The notes under the pieces were generated by a model that was not told the DNA's origin, made no database searches, and saw only the letters and a list, made by a program, of their open reading frames with translations. Below are positions 19,027 to 28,167 of a DNA stretch of 64,000 nucleotides, in pieces. The stretch lies in contig JBMNEH010000001.1 in assembly GCA_050948665.1 (NCBI GenBank), forward strand, positions 2,108,001-2,172,000, read 5' to 3'. The translations under genes and the position numbers were made by a program. Within the stretch, counting starts at the first letter, position 1. Each line of letters opens with the position of its first letter. Source of the stretch: JBMNEH01 sp050948665 (GTDB lineage Bacteria > Bacillota > Clostridia > Christensenellales > UMGS416).

Positions 19027-20439
19027 TTATTCCGTCCCCGCGAAATCCCCGAATGTCAGAAACAGGGGGGTATCCTTTAAGGGCAGGTGGCGGAGGCGGA
19101 GGGCGCTGCCCATATCCTCCACGCATGCCTCGGGCAGGTCATACACCTTCCCGTCCATGGGGTCGATCAGGCGTATCGGCCCGGGAAGACCGGCCGTCAT
19201 CAGCGTGACCGTGCCGGTAAACTCCGTGGTCATGATATCGGCTGCCTTATAATAGCAATAAGCCCGGGAGCCGTCCGGTCTGCCGAAGCCAAGACCGATA
19301 TACCTGCCCAGGGACAGCCCCGCCTGTGGGTCGTCGTCGGCGAAGCCGGCGTCCCTGTCGGGCAGGGGCTGGGAAAGGATGGGCAGCTCCATGGGCATCG
19401 GTTCCTCCCGAAAAAGGGCCGCCATATTCTGCACCGCGTAGTAGGAGGGCTTGGGTGTGAAATCATCCAGCCGGGTCAGGCCGAAATAGCCCAGATAACG
19501 GATGCCCTCCCCCTCCGGGTCATTATCCAGGTTCTCGTGCATATCGGTCGTGGTAAAGCTGCTGGAAAACACCACGGGAGAGGCGGCGTCGGTCACCGCC
19601 AGCCGCGCCATCAACTTAGCCTGCCGCGCCTCCGTCCAGTGGCCGGACTTCAGCGCGCCCCGCCCGTCATGACGGGAGGGGCATCCTGTCTCCCCTTGTA
19701 TCACGCGGATGCTGCGGGGGTAGGTATCCAGCAGGCTCTGTATCGCCTTTGCCACCGCCAGGGAATCCTCGGGATAATACGTGTAGTGATGATAAGTGAC
19801 ATAATCGATCTCCTCAGCCATACCCGCCTCCAGCGCCTGCGCAAGAAAGGGCAGATATCCGCTGATTTCTCCGTTAAGGGAGCCGCCTATGATCTCCGCC
19901 TCGGGGTCTCCCCGCCGCACCGCCCTTGCCGTCGCTGCGCAAAAAGCGCCGTACTCCCTGCCGTCCACCCCGTGACGCCAGCACCAGGGGCCGTCCGGCT
20001 CATTCCAGACCTCATAGAGCCGGATCCTTCCGGCAAAATGCCGGGCGGTTTCGGCGCAATACCGTTCCCAGGCCGCCAGTGCTTCCGGGGAGTTCACGGG
20101 AGGCTCTCCGACGCCGCCGGTCTTGTTCTCCGCCCGGGGGGAGTACAATTCATTGCCGTAGCACAGCGTCATCCAGGGCCAAAGTCCCCGGGCCAGCAGG
20201 TTATCCACAATTTTATCCAGCCAGCGGAAGTCATACTCGCCTCGGCGGGATTCGGTCTTCGGCCATCCGGATTGGATACGCACATACTTGACGCCGAGGG
20301 CCTCCACCCTGTCATAAGCCATCTCCGGGTCGAAAGCGTCCCGGTCCAACTTCTCAAAACCGACGCCCATGCGGGAGGCCTTCACCTCCGGCGCAGAAAA
20401 CGTCTTCAGCCTTCCCACAGGCTCCCATGCTGCAAACAT
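19027..20439 (-). CDS. Clan GH-A glycoside hydrolase, GH39-like
   Basis: A 470-residue cytoplasmic (no signal peptide) glycosidase with a TIM-barrel plan. The acid/base is in LYEVWNEPDGPW (about residue 147), and a candidate nucleophile Glu is in VIQGETGCPS (about residue 252). GVKYVRIQSGWPKTESRRG near residue 49 is typical of GH39 and related families. The C-terminal 120 residues look beta-rich. The substrate could be a xyloside or another plant or host glycoside; the exact family is uncertain. Start ATG 20439 follows AAGGAGGAAGGG. It lies 44 bp downstream of the VOC gene on the same strand, probably one operon. Confidence 0.7.
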   Translation of the reverse strand: MFAAWEPVGRLKTFSAPEVKASRMGVGFEKLDRDAFDPEMAYDRVEALGVKYVRIQSGWPKTESRRGEYDFRWLDKIVDNLLARGLWPWMTLCYGNELYSPRAENKTGGVGEPPVNSPEALAAWERYCAETARHFAGRIRLYEVWNEPDGPWCWRHGVDGREYGAFCAATARAVRRGDPEAEIIGGSLNGEISGYLPFLAQALEAGMAEEIDYVTYHHYTYYPEDSLAVAKAIQSLLDTYPRSIRVIQGETGCPSRHDGRGALKSGHWTEARQAKLMARLAVTDAASPVVFSSSFTTTDMHENLDNDPEGEGIRYLGYFGLTRLDDFTPKPSYYAVQNMAALFREEPMPMELPILSQPLPDRDAGFADDDPQAGLSLGRYIGLGFGRPDGSRAYCYYKAADIMTTEFTGTVTLMTAGLPGPIRLIDPMDGKVYDLPEACVEDMGSALRLRHLPLKDTPLFLTFGDFAGTE

Positions 20440-20483
20440 CCCTTCCTCCTTTTCCGCCTTTCAGCGCTTCCTTTATGCTTCTC

Positions 20484-20936
20484 TCAGGCTTCCGCCCCTC
20501 CTCCGTCCTTCCCTGACCGATCCGCCGCCTGTTCCGCCCGCAGCGCCTCCAAGGGCACGGACAACTCCACCCGGTTGCCGTCCGGGTCCAGGAAGCAGGA
20601 CTCGTAATAATCCCTTCCGTACCAGCGGGGCCGCACGCGAATGGTATACCCCGCCTTTTCCAGCTCCTCGGTGACCTGCCGTACATAGGCGGTAGAGGGG
20701 GCGTCAAAGGCCAGATGAGTGATCCCCAGCGCCTCTCCCCCCGGCGGGAGAGGGCGTCCCGTCATGCCCGGGACCGACATCAGTTCCAGCTGACAACCGG
20801 AACCGAAGCCGATAAAAACCATTTGATGCCGGGGATTTTCCGAGGCGCGCAGCACCTCGCCGCCAAAATAACGGCAGTAAAACGCCGTAAGCCGGAGCAG
20901 GTCCTTCGTATAGATCGCCACATGCTGCATTGCCAT
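20484..20936 (-). CDS. VOC-family (glyoxalase-like) metalloprotein
   Basis: A 150-residue vicinal-oxygen-chelate protein with the two-module plan. Likely metal ligands are His in MQHVAIYT, Glu in CQLELMSV, His in GITHLAF and Glu in NRVELSV; FLDPDGNRVEL is a hallmark. The family includes glyoxalases, dioxygenases and isomerases, and the substrate cannot be deduced. ATG 20936 has GGGAGG 7 bp upstream; a TATACT-like -10 lies on the minus strand at 20973-20968. It precedes the clan-A glycosidase gene. Confidence 0.8.
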   Translation of the reverse strand: MAMQHVAIYTKDLLRLTAFYCRYFGGEVLRASENPRHQMVFIGFGSGCQLELMSVPGMTGRPLPPGGEALGITHLAFDAPSTAYVRQVTEELEKAGYTIRVRPRWYGRDYYESCFLDPDGNRVELSVPLEALRAEQAADRSGKDGGGAEA

Positions 20937-21038
20937 TGTGTTCCTCCCAAAGCTGTCGCATGCTCCAAGTATACCACAGCTCTCCTCGCCACAAAAGAGG
21001 GGCGGGCCTTTTCCGCCGCCGGATGGGACAATTTTTCC

Positions 21039-21067
21039 TTGCCCGTCCGTCCTGTATAAGCTATAAT
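21039..21067 (+). promoter_or_regulatory. Promoter of the zapA-mutS2 operon
   Basis: TTGCCC (21039-21044), 17 bp, perfect TATAAT (21062-21067), about 20 bp ahead of the zapA start codon. Confidence 0.8.
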
Positions 21068-21088
21068 ACGGTTAAGGTGGTGAAACAT

Positions 21089-21475
21089 ATGGACGACCGG
21101 AAAAAAACGACGACAACTGTCTATATCGCGGGGCAGCCCTATTCCCTGACCAGCTCTCAGACCGAGGAGCGTATCCACAGGGTCGCGCTTTATGTGGACC
21201 AGCAAATCACCAAACTCCGGGGCTCCCTCCGTTACAACGAACGCATGGTCACCGTGCTGGCCGCGCTGAATCTGGCGGATGAACTTTTCACCGAACGGGA
21301 GAAGACCGCCACTCTCCGGGAGGAGCTGGAGAAAATGCGCCAGCCCCGGGTCGTCTATCTCCCCACCGAGAATGAGGCGTCCCCCGCGCCACCGCCGGAG
21401 GAGGCGGCCGCCGCGGAGAAACCGGAGGGGGTCTACGCCAGAAGATTATCGGAGAAACAAAAGCAGAATGGATGA
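21089..21475 (+). CDS. zapA: Cell division protein ZapA
   Basis: A 128-residue ZapA, which binds and bundles FtsZ at midcell. The N-terminus TTTVYIAGQPYSLTSSQTEE (residues 7-26) and the helix VALYVDQQITKLRGS to ALNLADELF match the family; a Pro/Glu/Ala-rich tail follows. Start ATG 21089 is chosen because the promoter lies at 21039-21067; upstream extensions of the frame are shadows. The stop overlaps the mutS2 start by 8 bp, a zapA-mutS2 order common in Firmicutes. Confidence 0.88.
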   Translation: MDDRKKTTTTVYIAGQPYSLTSSQTEERIHRVALYVDQQITKLRGSLRYNERMVTVLAALNLADELFTEREKTATLREELEKMRQPRVVYLPTENEASPAPPPEEAAAAEKPEGVYARRLSEKQKQNG

Positions 21476-23834
21476 TAGAACCGCCCATATTTTGGGTTTC
21501 GATACTGTCCGTGAAAAGCTTGCGGAGGAATGCGCTTCCTCCCTCGGCGCCGAGACCGCCGGGGGGCTGCTGCCCAGTCCTTCTCGTATCGAGGTGATTC
21601 GCCGGCAGCGGGAGACCCAGGAGGCCTGGGATTATCTCTCCCGGAATGGCTCGGGCCCCCTGGCCGACTTTGACGATGTGCGGGACGAGCTGCATAAATC
21701 CCGGCTGGGATCCGTGCTTCATATGGATCAATTGCTCCATGTGGCCCAGACCCTGCGGCTCTCCCGACTGGTACGCCACAATCTGATGGAGGACTGCGCC
21801 CGGGAAAGTCTGCTGTACGGTTATGCCGGGCAGCTGGTCAGCGAAAGGAACACCGAGGAGGAGATCTTCCGCTGCATCCTCAGCGATGATGAGATGGCGG
21901 ACAACGCCTCCCCCGCACTGTACCGTATCCGCCGGAATATCCGGAACTGTCACGCCCGTATCCGGGACAAGCTGGGGGCGCTGGTACGGGGCGCCGAGGC
22001 CAACAAATATCTGCAGGATAATATCATTACCATGCGGAACGACCGGTACGTGCTGCCGGTTCGTTCGGAATTCCGCGGGCAGGTACCCGGCCTGATCCAC
22101 GACCAGTCCGGATCCGGCGCCACCTTGTTTGTGGAGCCCATGGCAGTGGTGGAGATCAATAACGAGCTCAAGGAACTGACAGGGCTGGAGCGGGAGGAGA
22201 TCCTGCGCATCCTTCATCTGCTGACCGAGCTGGTCGCCCGCTGCGCCGACGCGGCGGTGGCGGCGGTGGAATCTCTCGCGCAGCTGGATTTCGTCTTTGC
22301 CAAAGCCAAATTGTCGATGGGGATGAAGGCCACTCCCCCTGTCATCGGAGAGAAGCGGATTATCCGCATCAAAAGAGGGCGGCATCCCCAGCTGGATCCC
22401 GAAACGGCGGTCCCCATCGACATGTGGCTGGGGGAGAATTTTACTACGCTGGTTATCACCGGCCCCAACACCGGCGGCAAAACCGTCTCCCTGAAAACCC
22501 TCGGGCTGTTTTCCGTGATGGCCCAGTCCGGTCTCCACCTGCCGGCGGAAGAGGGCTGTGTCTTTCCCGTTCTGGATGCCGTTCACGCCGATATCGGTGA
22601 CGAGCAATCCATCCAGCAGTCTCTCTCCACCTTCTCCTCCCACATGACCCATATCGTGCGCATCCTCCGGGAGGCGGGCGAAAATACTCTTGTACTGCTG
22701 GACGAACTGGGCGCCGGCACCGACCCCACCGAAGGCGCGGCGCTGGCCATCGCTATTTTGGAGCGGCTGAAGGAAAAGGGGGCACTGGTAGCCGCCACCA
22801 CCCATTATTCCGAGATCAAAGCCTACGCCCTGACCACCGAGGGGGTGGAAAACGGCGCCGTGGAGTTTGATGTCGCCTCTCTTCGCCCCACCTTTCACCT
22901 TTCGATCGGCATACCCGGGAAGTCCAACGCTTTTTCCATCTCCTCCCGGCTGGGGCTGGAGGAAGAGATCATCGCCCGGGCTAGGGAATATCTTTCCCAG
23001 GAGCAGATACGGTTTGAAGACGTCATCCAGAACGCCGAGTATCATAAGCAGCTGGCTGAAAAGGAGCGAGTCCTCGCCCGACAGACGGCAGAAGAGGTGG
23101 AAGCGCTCCGAACTCAAGTGCAAGCCGAACGGAACAGGCTGGAGGAACAGCGCGCCCGCATCCTGCGGGAGGCCCGAGATGAGGCCAAGCAGGTGGTCCG
23201 CCGCACCAAAGCGGAGGTCGAGCAGCTGATCGCCCAGCTCCGCAAGATGAAGACCGTGGCCAACAGCTCCGCCGTCGACCGGGAAATACAGCAGGCAAGG
23301 GACGCCCTCAGGGCAGCGGAAGGGGGGTTGTCCGACGCGCCCGTCCTCAGAGAAGCATCCGAGGATGCTCCCCTCACCCGGGTGGAGCCGGGGCAGCGGG
23401 TCTTTGTCATGGGGATCGATCAGGAAGCCACCGTCCTGACGGCGCCCAACACCAAGGGTGAGTTGTCGGTACAGGTGGGCGCCATGAAAATGAACGCCCT
23501 TCTAAGCAACCTCCGTGAGCTGACCAAAGCGGAGAAAAAGGCCCGCAGGGTGCAGGAACGCAGGGTCTCAACATTGAACGTCAATACAGTTCCCCTTTCC
23601 CTCGACCTGCGGGGGATGACCGCCGAGGAATCGGTGATGGACGCCGAGCGTTATCTGGACGAAGCCTTCCGCTCCGGCGTGGGAGAGGTTACCATCATCC
23701 ACGGAAAGGGCATGGGCGTCCTCCGGCACGCCATCACCGATATGCTGCGCAGGAACAAGTGCGTGGAATCCTTCCGCGGCGGGAAATACGGTGAGGGCGA
23801 GGGCGGCGTCACCATCGTCAAACTAAAAAACTGA
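21468..23834 (+). CDS. mutS2: Endonuclease MutS2
   Basis: A 788-residue MutS2. The MutS-type ATPase has Walker A GPNTGGKTVSLKTLG near residue 332 and Walker B TLVLLDELGAGTDPTEGA near 410; a long charged coiled coil follows (about 500-620); and the C-terminal Smr nuclease domain begins LDLRGMTAEES near 712, with IIHGKGMGVLR. The family acts on recombination intermediates or collided ribosomes, depending on species. The start ATG 21468 lies inside the end of zapA. Its stop overlaps the next start by 1 bp (TGATG), so translation is coupled to the DUF523 frame. Confidence 0.95.
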   Translation: MDDRTAHILGFDTVREKLAEECASSLGAETAGGLLPSPSRIEVIRRQRETQEAWDYLSRNGSGPLADFDDVRDELHKSRLGSVLHMDQLLHVAQTLRLSRLVRHNLMEDCARESLLYGYAGQLVSERNTEEEIFRCILSDDEMADNASPALYRIRRNIRNCHARIRDKLGALVRGAEANKYLQDNIITMRNDRYVLPVRSEFRGQVPGLIHDQSGSGATLFVEPMAVVEINNELKELTGLEREEILRILHLLTELVARCADAAVAAVESLAQLDFVFAKAKLSMGMKATPPVIGEKRIIRIKRGRHPQLDPETAVPIDMWLGENFTTLVITGPNTGGKTVSLKTLGLFSVMAQSGLHLPAEEGCVFPVLDAVHADIGDEQSIQQSLSTFSSHMTHIVRILREAGENTLVLLDELGAGTDPTEGAALAIAILERLKEKGALVAATTHYSEIKAYALTTEGVENGAVEFDVASLRPTFHLSIGIPGKSNAFSISSRLGLEEEIIARAREYLSQEQIRFEDVIQNAEYHKQLAEKERVLARQTAEEVEALRTQVQAERNRLEEQRARILREARDEAKQVVRRTKAEVEQLIAQLRKMKTVANSSAVDREIQQARDALRAAEGGLSDAPVLREASEDAPLTRVEPGQRVFVMGIDQEATVLTAPNTKGELSVQVGAMKMNALLSNLRELTKAEKKARRVQERRVSTLNVNTVPLSLDLRGMTAEESVMDAERYLDEAFRSGVGEVTIIHGKGMGVLRHAITDMLRRNKCVESFRGGKYGEGEGGVTIVKLKN

Positions 23835-25828
23835 TGGGGAAGATTCTGCTCAGCGCCTGTCTCTGCGGGCAGCCCTGCAGGTATGACGGGAAAACCCAGC
23901 CCAACAGCGCCTGCGTTGCTCTGGCCGCCGGGGGCGCCGGTCTCCCCTTTTGTCCCGAAACAGCCGGCGGGCTCCCCTGTCCCCGGGTCCCGGCGGAGAT
24001 CATCGGCGGGACGGGTGAGGATGTGCTGGCCGGCTCCGCCCGGGTGGTGACCCGGGAGGGAGAGGATGTCACCGTCGCCTACCTTGCCGGCGCGGAGAAG
24101 GCGCTGGAACTCTGCCAGAAAGAGGGGATCACCCGGGCCCGGCTGAAAACGCGGAGCCCCTCCTGCGGCTGTGGGCAGATTTACGACGGGAGCTTTTCCG
24201 GAAGAACGACCCCCGGCGACGGGGTGACGGCAGCCCTGCTTAAACGGGCCGGCATATGGGTCATACCCACAGAAAAAGATGAGGAGCGTACTATGAACGG
24301 ATATTTGATCGGTGTGGATCTGGGCACCTCCGCCACAAAAACCGTATTGTTTGATCTGACGGGGCGCACCGTCGCCTCCGCCTCCCGAGAATACCCCCTC
24401 TTCCAGCCCCATACCGGCTGGGCGGAGCAAGACCCGGAGGATTGGAAAATCGCCGTCATCGAGACGCTGCGGGAGGTGGTCGCCCTCTCCGGCGTCAAAC
24501 CCCGGGAGGTGCTGGCAATGGGCATTTCCGGTCAGATGCACGGCATGGTGCTGCTGGACAAGGAGGGGAAAGTACTGCGCCCCTCGATCATCTGGTGTGA
24601 CCAGCGCACCCAGGCGGAATGCGATGAGATGACCGCCAAAGTCGGCAGAGAGCGGCTGATCGAGATCACCGCCAACCCCGCCCTCACCGGGTTTACCGCC
24701 TCTAAAATCCTCTGGGTGAAGAATCACCAGCCCGAAATATTCGAAAAGACCGCCCATGTACTGCTGCCCAAGGACTACGCGCGGTTCGTGCTGACAGGGG
24801 AGTTTGCCACCGAGGTGTCCGACGCCTCCGGCATGCAGCTGCTGGATGTTCCTGGGCGCTGCTGGTCGGCGGAGGTCTGCGATAAGCTGGGCATTCCTAT
24901 CTCCTGGCTGCCCCGGGTCTATGAATCCTATGAAATATCCGGTACCCTGACTCCCGAAATGGCCGAGAAGACCGGCCTCTGGGCCGGCATGCCGGTGGGA
25001 GGGGGTGCGGGAGATAATGCCGCCGGAGCAGTAGGCACCGGCGTAGTGGATCCCGGCGCCGCCTTTTCCACCATCGGCACCAGCGGTGTCGTCTTCGCCC
25101 ATACCGACGCCCCCCGAATCGATCCCAGCGGTCGTGTGCACACCTTCTGCCACGCGGTGCCCGGTGCGTGGCATGTCATGGGCGTACTGCAGGCGGCGGG
25201 GCTCTCCCTGCGATGGCTGCGCGACGCTTTCTGTGCCGGGGAGGTGGCGGAGGCCGCCCGGCTGGGGGTCGATCCCTATGAGATCATGACCCGGGAAGCG
25301 GCGGCCGCCGCCCCCGGCTGTGACGGACTGCTCTTTCTGCCCTACCTGATGGGAGAGCGTTCTCCCCATCTGGATCCCCTGGCCCGGGGCGTCTTCTTTG
25401 GCCTCACCGCCCGGCACACAAGGCGTGACTGTATCCGCGCCGTCATGGAGGGTGTCGGCTACGGCCTGTGGGACAGCCTGTCCGTTTTCCGGGAGATGGG
25501 CGTAGAGCCGGTGGAGATCCGGGCGGGGGGAGGCGGCGGCCGCAGCCGGCTCTGGCGGCAAATACAGGCGGATATGCTGGGTCTCCCCGTGGTCACCGCC
25601 AACTCCAAAGAGGGCGGCGCCTTGGGCGTGGCGCTTCTGGCCGGCGTGGGCGTCGGGGTGTGGAACTCGGTGCCCGAAGCCTGCAAGGCGGTCATCACTA
25701 CCTCCGTCCCCCTGCTGCCTGATGAGGAGACGGCAGCGGTCTACCGCAGGTACTACCCCATTTACCGGGGCTTGTATCCCGCTCTGAAGGACTCCTACGT
25801 CCGGCTGGCCCGAGCCGGCCGGGAATAA
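23834..25828 (+). CDS. xylB: DUF523 domain in frame with xylulokinase (possible fusion)
   Basis: One open frame of 664 codons. Residues 1-153 are a DUF523 protein (SACLCGQPCRYDG near 7-19; KTRSPSCGCGQIYDG near 103-117), normally a free-standing protein of about 150 residues with unknown function. From residue 154 (MNGYLIGVDLGTSATKT, ATG 24293) it is a complete 511-residue xylulokinase: ISGQMHGMVLLD is the sugar-site motif, and GGGAGDNAAGAVGTG carries the catalytic Asp. Xylulokinase phosphorylates D-xylulose for the pentose phosphate pathway. No stop separates the two, yet the kinase has its own strong ribosome binding site, so either a fusion protein or two products can arise. It is coupled to mutS2 by a TGATG overlap. 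Confidence 0.88.
   Translation: MGKILLSACLCGQPCRYDGKTQPNSACVALAAGGAGLPFCPETAGGLPCPRVPAEIIGGTGEDVLAGSARVVTREGEDVTVAYLAGAEKALELCQKEGITRARLKTRSPSCGCGQIYDGSFSGRTTPGDGVTAALLKRAGIWVIPTEKDEERTMNGYLIGVDLGTSATKTVLFDLTGRTVASASREYPLFQPHTGWAEQDPEDWKIAVIETLREVVALSGVKPREVLAMGISGQMHGMVLLDKEGKVLRPSIIWCDQRTQAECDEMTAKVGRERLIEITANPALTGFTASKILWVKNHQPEIFEKTAHVLLPKDYARFVLTGEFATEVSDASGMQLLDVPGRCWSAEVCDKLGIPISWLPRVYESYEISGTLTPEMAEKTGLWAGMPVGGGAGDNAAGAVGTGVVDPGAAFSTIGTSGVVFAHTDAPRIDPSGRVHTFCHAVPGAWHVMGVLQAAGLSLRWLRDAFCAGEVAEAARLGVDPYEIMTREAAAAAPGCDGLLFLPYLMGERSPHLDPLARGVFFGLTARHTRRDCIRAVMEGVGYGLWDSLSVFREMGVEPVEIRAGGGGGRSRLWRQIQADMLGLPVVTANSKEGGALGVALLAGVGVGVWNSVPEACKAVITTSVPLLPDEETAAVYRRYYPIYRGLYPALKDSYVRLARAGRE
24281..24295 (+). 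promoter_or_regulatory. Internal ribosome binding site and start of xylulokinase
   Basis: GAGGAG (24281-24286), 6 bp, ATG (24293-24295). The ATG sits exactly where xylulokinases begin, suggesting independent initiation within the DUF523 frame. Confidence 0.75.
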
Positions 25829-25832
25829 TGCG

Positions 25833-25848
25833 TTCATAAAGTGTTCAC
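25833..25848 (+). promoter_or_regulatory. Candidate OmpR-type operator ahead of the two-component genes
   Basis: Direct repeats TTCAT (25833-25837) and TTCAC (25844-25848), 11 bp start to start, lie in the 76-bp gap before the response regulator gene. A possible -10 GATAAT is at 25881-25886. One-turn repeats of this type are bound by OmpR/PhoP-family regulators; autoregulation is inferred. Confidence 0.4.
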
Positions 25849-25904
25849 GCATAAGCCATCATATTTCCATGTGTGTTTGAGATAATCGTATCGGAGGTGG
25901 CGAT

Positions 25905-26609
25905 ATGCCCAATGAGAAAATAAAAATCCTTGTGATCGATGACGATCCCAATATCTGCCAGCTTGTACGTCTCTATCTGGAGAAGGAGGGCTATCAGGTC
26001 TCCTGCGCCTATAGGGGCATTACGGGGCTGGACCTTCTGGATGCCGAGAAACCCGCTCTGGTGGTGCTGGACGTGATGCTGCCGGGAATGGACGGGTGGG
26101 AGGTCTGCTCTCGGATTCGCAAGGTCAGCAATATCCCCATTCTCATGCTCACCGCAAAGGACGAAACCTTCGATAAGGTGCTGGGGCTTGAGCTGGGCGC
26201 CGATGATTATATGACAAAGCCCTTCGAGCCCAAGGAGCTTGTCGCCCGGGTAAAGGCCATTCTCCGCCGGGCTTCGGCCTCGGAGGAAGGGTCAAAGAAT
26301 CGGGAGGTTCTGGAGTTTGAAAATCTTGTCATCAACATGGCGGACTTCACCATAACCTATTTCGGAAAAAAAATGGAGCTGCCTCCCAAGGAAATGGAGC
26401 TGCTTTTCTTCCTTGCCAGCCATGCCGGGCGGGTCTATACCCGGGAGCAGCTGCTGGAGCATGTCTGGGGCTTTGATTATTTCGGCGATTCCCGCACGGT
26501 GGACGTCCACATCAAGCGCCTGCGGGAGAAGCTTCCGATGGACGCGCCTGTGCCTTGGCGTATCAAGACGGTCTGGAGCGTTGGCTATAAATTTGAGGTA
26601 GACAATTAA
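25905..26609 (+). CDS. OmpR-family response regulator (WalR/PhoP-like)
   Basis: A 234-residue regulator: receiver domain with acidic pocket IDDDPN at 12-17, phospho-acceptor D56 in VVLDVMLPGMDGW and Lys in MTKPFEPKEL; then a winged-helix domain, with RTVDVHIKRLREKL and a C-terminal VWSVGYKF hallmark. GGAGGTGG precedes ATG 25905. It overlaps the kinase gene by 1 bp (TAATG). With the following kinase and HtrA protease it resembles the WalRK-HtrA arrangement for cell-envelope control; specificity is not proven. Confidence 0.9.
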   Translation: MPNEKIKILVIDDDPNICQLVRLYLEKEGYQVSCAYRGITGLDLLDAEKPALVVLDVMLPGMDGWEVCSRIRKVSNIPILMLTAKDETFDKVLGLELGADDYMTKPFEPKELVARVKAILRRASASEEGSKNREVLEFENLVINMADFTITYFGKKMELPPKEMELLFFLASHAGRVYTREQLLEHVWGFDYFGDSRTVDVHIKRLREKLPMDAPVPWRIKTVWSVGYKFEVDN

Positions 26610-28162
26610 TGTTTGTTTTCCGCACGGTGTTTGCCCGGGTATTCTTTGTCTTTCTGCTGGCATTCATCATCGTGCTGGGCGTCAACAGCATTTGGCTGGT
26701 GACCTCCTTTCAGGACCGACTGGGGGCGCAGCAGCAGAAGGACATGGTCTCCTTTACGGAGAATATCGCCAACGGCGCCGCCTATTATCTGGACAGCGTC
26801 GGAGACGCCGCGTCTTTCCGCCGGGCGCTGTCCGAGAATAAGGATCTGCGGGATCTGTTCTATTCCGCTACTCAGAGGTACGATTCGGTGATCTGGGTGA
26901 TCGACGGCATGGGCAACCTGATCCAGATCGACGGGGAGAGCGCCTTTACCGGTAAATCCGGCGGCATCACCGGCGAAACGATCAGCGGGATATCCTACCG
27001 CACACTTTGCGGAGCCATTACCGAGGGAAAAACCATCACTCTCCGCGGCACGCTGGACGGCTGGTTTGCCTCCGCGATGCTCTCCACCGCCGTCCCCATA
27101 CAAAAGGGAGACGCCGTACTGGGCGCCGTGGTAACCCATGTAAGCGTAGTCTCCTTGGAGGCCTCCACCCAGGCCATGAAAGCCACGGGCGTGCGTATAT
27201 TCGGCATAGCCGTAATTCTGGGTGCGATTCTGGCCTTCCTGCTGTCCCGGCGGTTCACACGGCCTATCCGGGCGCTGCGGGAGGCTTCGGTCCAAGTGGC
27301 GCAAAACATCTACAGTGACCCCATCCCCGTGACCACCGAGGACGAGATCGGCGAGCTGGTACAGGCTTTTAACGACATGGCGGCCCAGATCCGTCTTCAT
27401 GAGGAGACACGGCAGGATTTCGTCGCGAATGTCTCCCACGAGCTGCGCTCCCCCATCACCAGCATACAGGGCTTTACCCAGGGCATGCTGGATGGTACCA
27501 TCCCCACGGAGGAGCATCCCAGGTACCTAGCCATCATCAACGAGGAATCCCGGCGGCTGACCAGATTGATAAAGGATCTGCTGGACCTATCCCAAATCGA
27601 ATCCGGTGATTTCCCCCTGCGCCTGGCGGATTTTGACATCAACAAGCTGCTGCGGCAGGTGCTGGTGCGCTATGCCGACAGGGGTGAGGCCAAGGGATTG
27701 GAAATGGAAGTGGATTTCCGCCAGGAATCCTGCTTCTGCAGAGCGGATGTCGACCGTATCGAGCAGGTATTGAACAACTTGGTGGACAATGCCGTCAAAT
27801 ACACCCCGGAGAACGGCCGCATCGCAATCTGGACCCATGACACGGGGCAGCGGACACTGGTATCCATCAGCAACACGGGCCCCGGCATCCCTTCGGAGGA
27901 TCTTCCCTATGTATTCGAACGGTTTTATAAGACGGACAAGTCCCACACTGACAAGACCGGGACGGGACTGGGTCTGGCTATCGCCAGGAAAATCGTCACC
28001 CAGCACGGTGGCAATCTCTCCGTACGCTCTACGCCGGGGAAGGAGACCTGCTTCCTGATGGAACTGCCCTCCGGATACCGGGAGCCCCAAAGAGAACCTC
28101 CCGTGGACGCGGAATACGTTCCCGCGAATAACAGTACCGACACATCGCAAACAAAGGAGTAA
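26609..28162 (+). CDS. Membrane sensor histidine kinase
   Basis: A 517-residue kinase partner of the preceding regulator. It has a membrane segment near 9-30, an outside sensor region (about 31-190), a second membrane segment near 195-215, a HAMP domain (SRRFTRPIRALREAS), HisKA with phospho-acceptor H277 in NVSHELRSPITS, and a HATPase domain with the N box NNLVDNAVKYTP, then GPGIPSEDLPYVFERFYK and GTGLGLAI. The C-terminal 30 residues are Pro- and Glu-rich. It is complete, and lies 5 bp before the HtrA gene, suggesting a three-gene operon. Confidence 0.92.
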   Translation: MFVFRTVFARVFFVFLLAFIIVLGVNSIWLVTSFQDRLGAQQQKDMVSFTENIANGAAYYLDSVGDAASFRRALSENKDLRDLFYSATQRYDSVIWVIDGMGNLIQIDGESAFTGKSGGITGETISGISYRTLCGAITEGKTITLRGTLDGWFASAMLSTAVPIQKGDAVLGAVVTHVSVVSLEASTQAMKATGVRIFGIAVILGAILAFLLSRRFTRPIRALREASVQVAQNIYSDPIPVTTEDEIGELVQAFNDMAAQIRLHEETRQDFVANVSHELRSPITSIQGFTQGMLDGTIPTEEHPRYLAIINEESRRLTRLIKDLLDLSQIESGDFPLRLADFDINKLLRQVLVRYADRGEAKGLEMEVDFRQESCFCRADVDRIEQVLNNLVDNAVKYTPENGRIAIWTHDTGQRTLVSISNTGPGIPSEDLPYVFERFYKTDKSHTDKTGTGLGLAIARKIVTQHGGNLSVRSTPGKETCFLMELPSGYREPQREPPVDAEYVPANNSTDTSQTKE

Positions 28163-28167
28163 CCGAT

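Noticed and set aside
23651..25852. 733-codon minus-strand frame opposite mutS2 end, DUF523 and xylulokinase
   Set aside because: It spans three unrelated domains on the other strand and has no ribosome binding site or family motifs.
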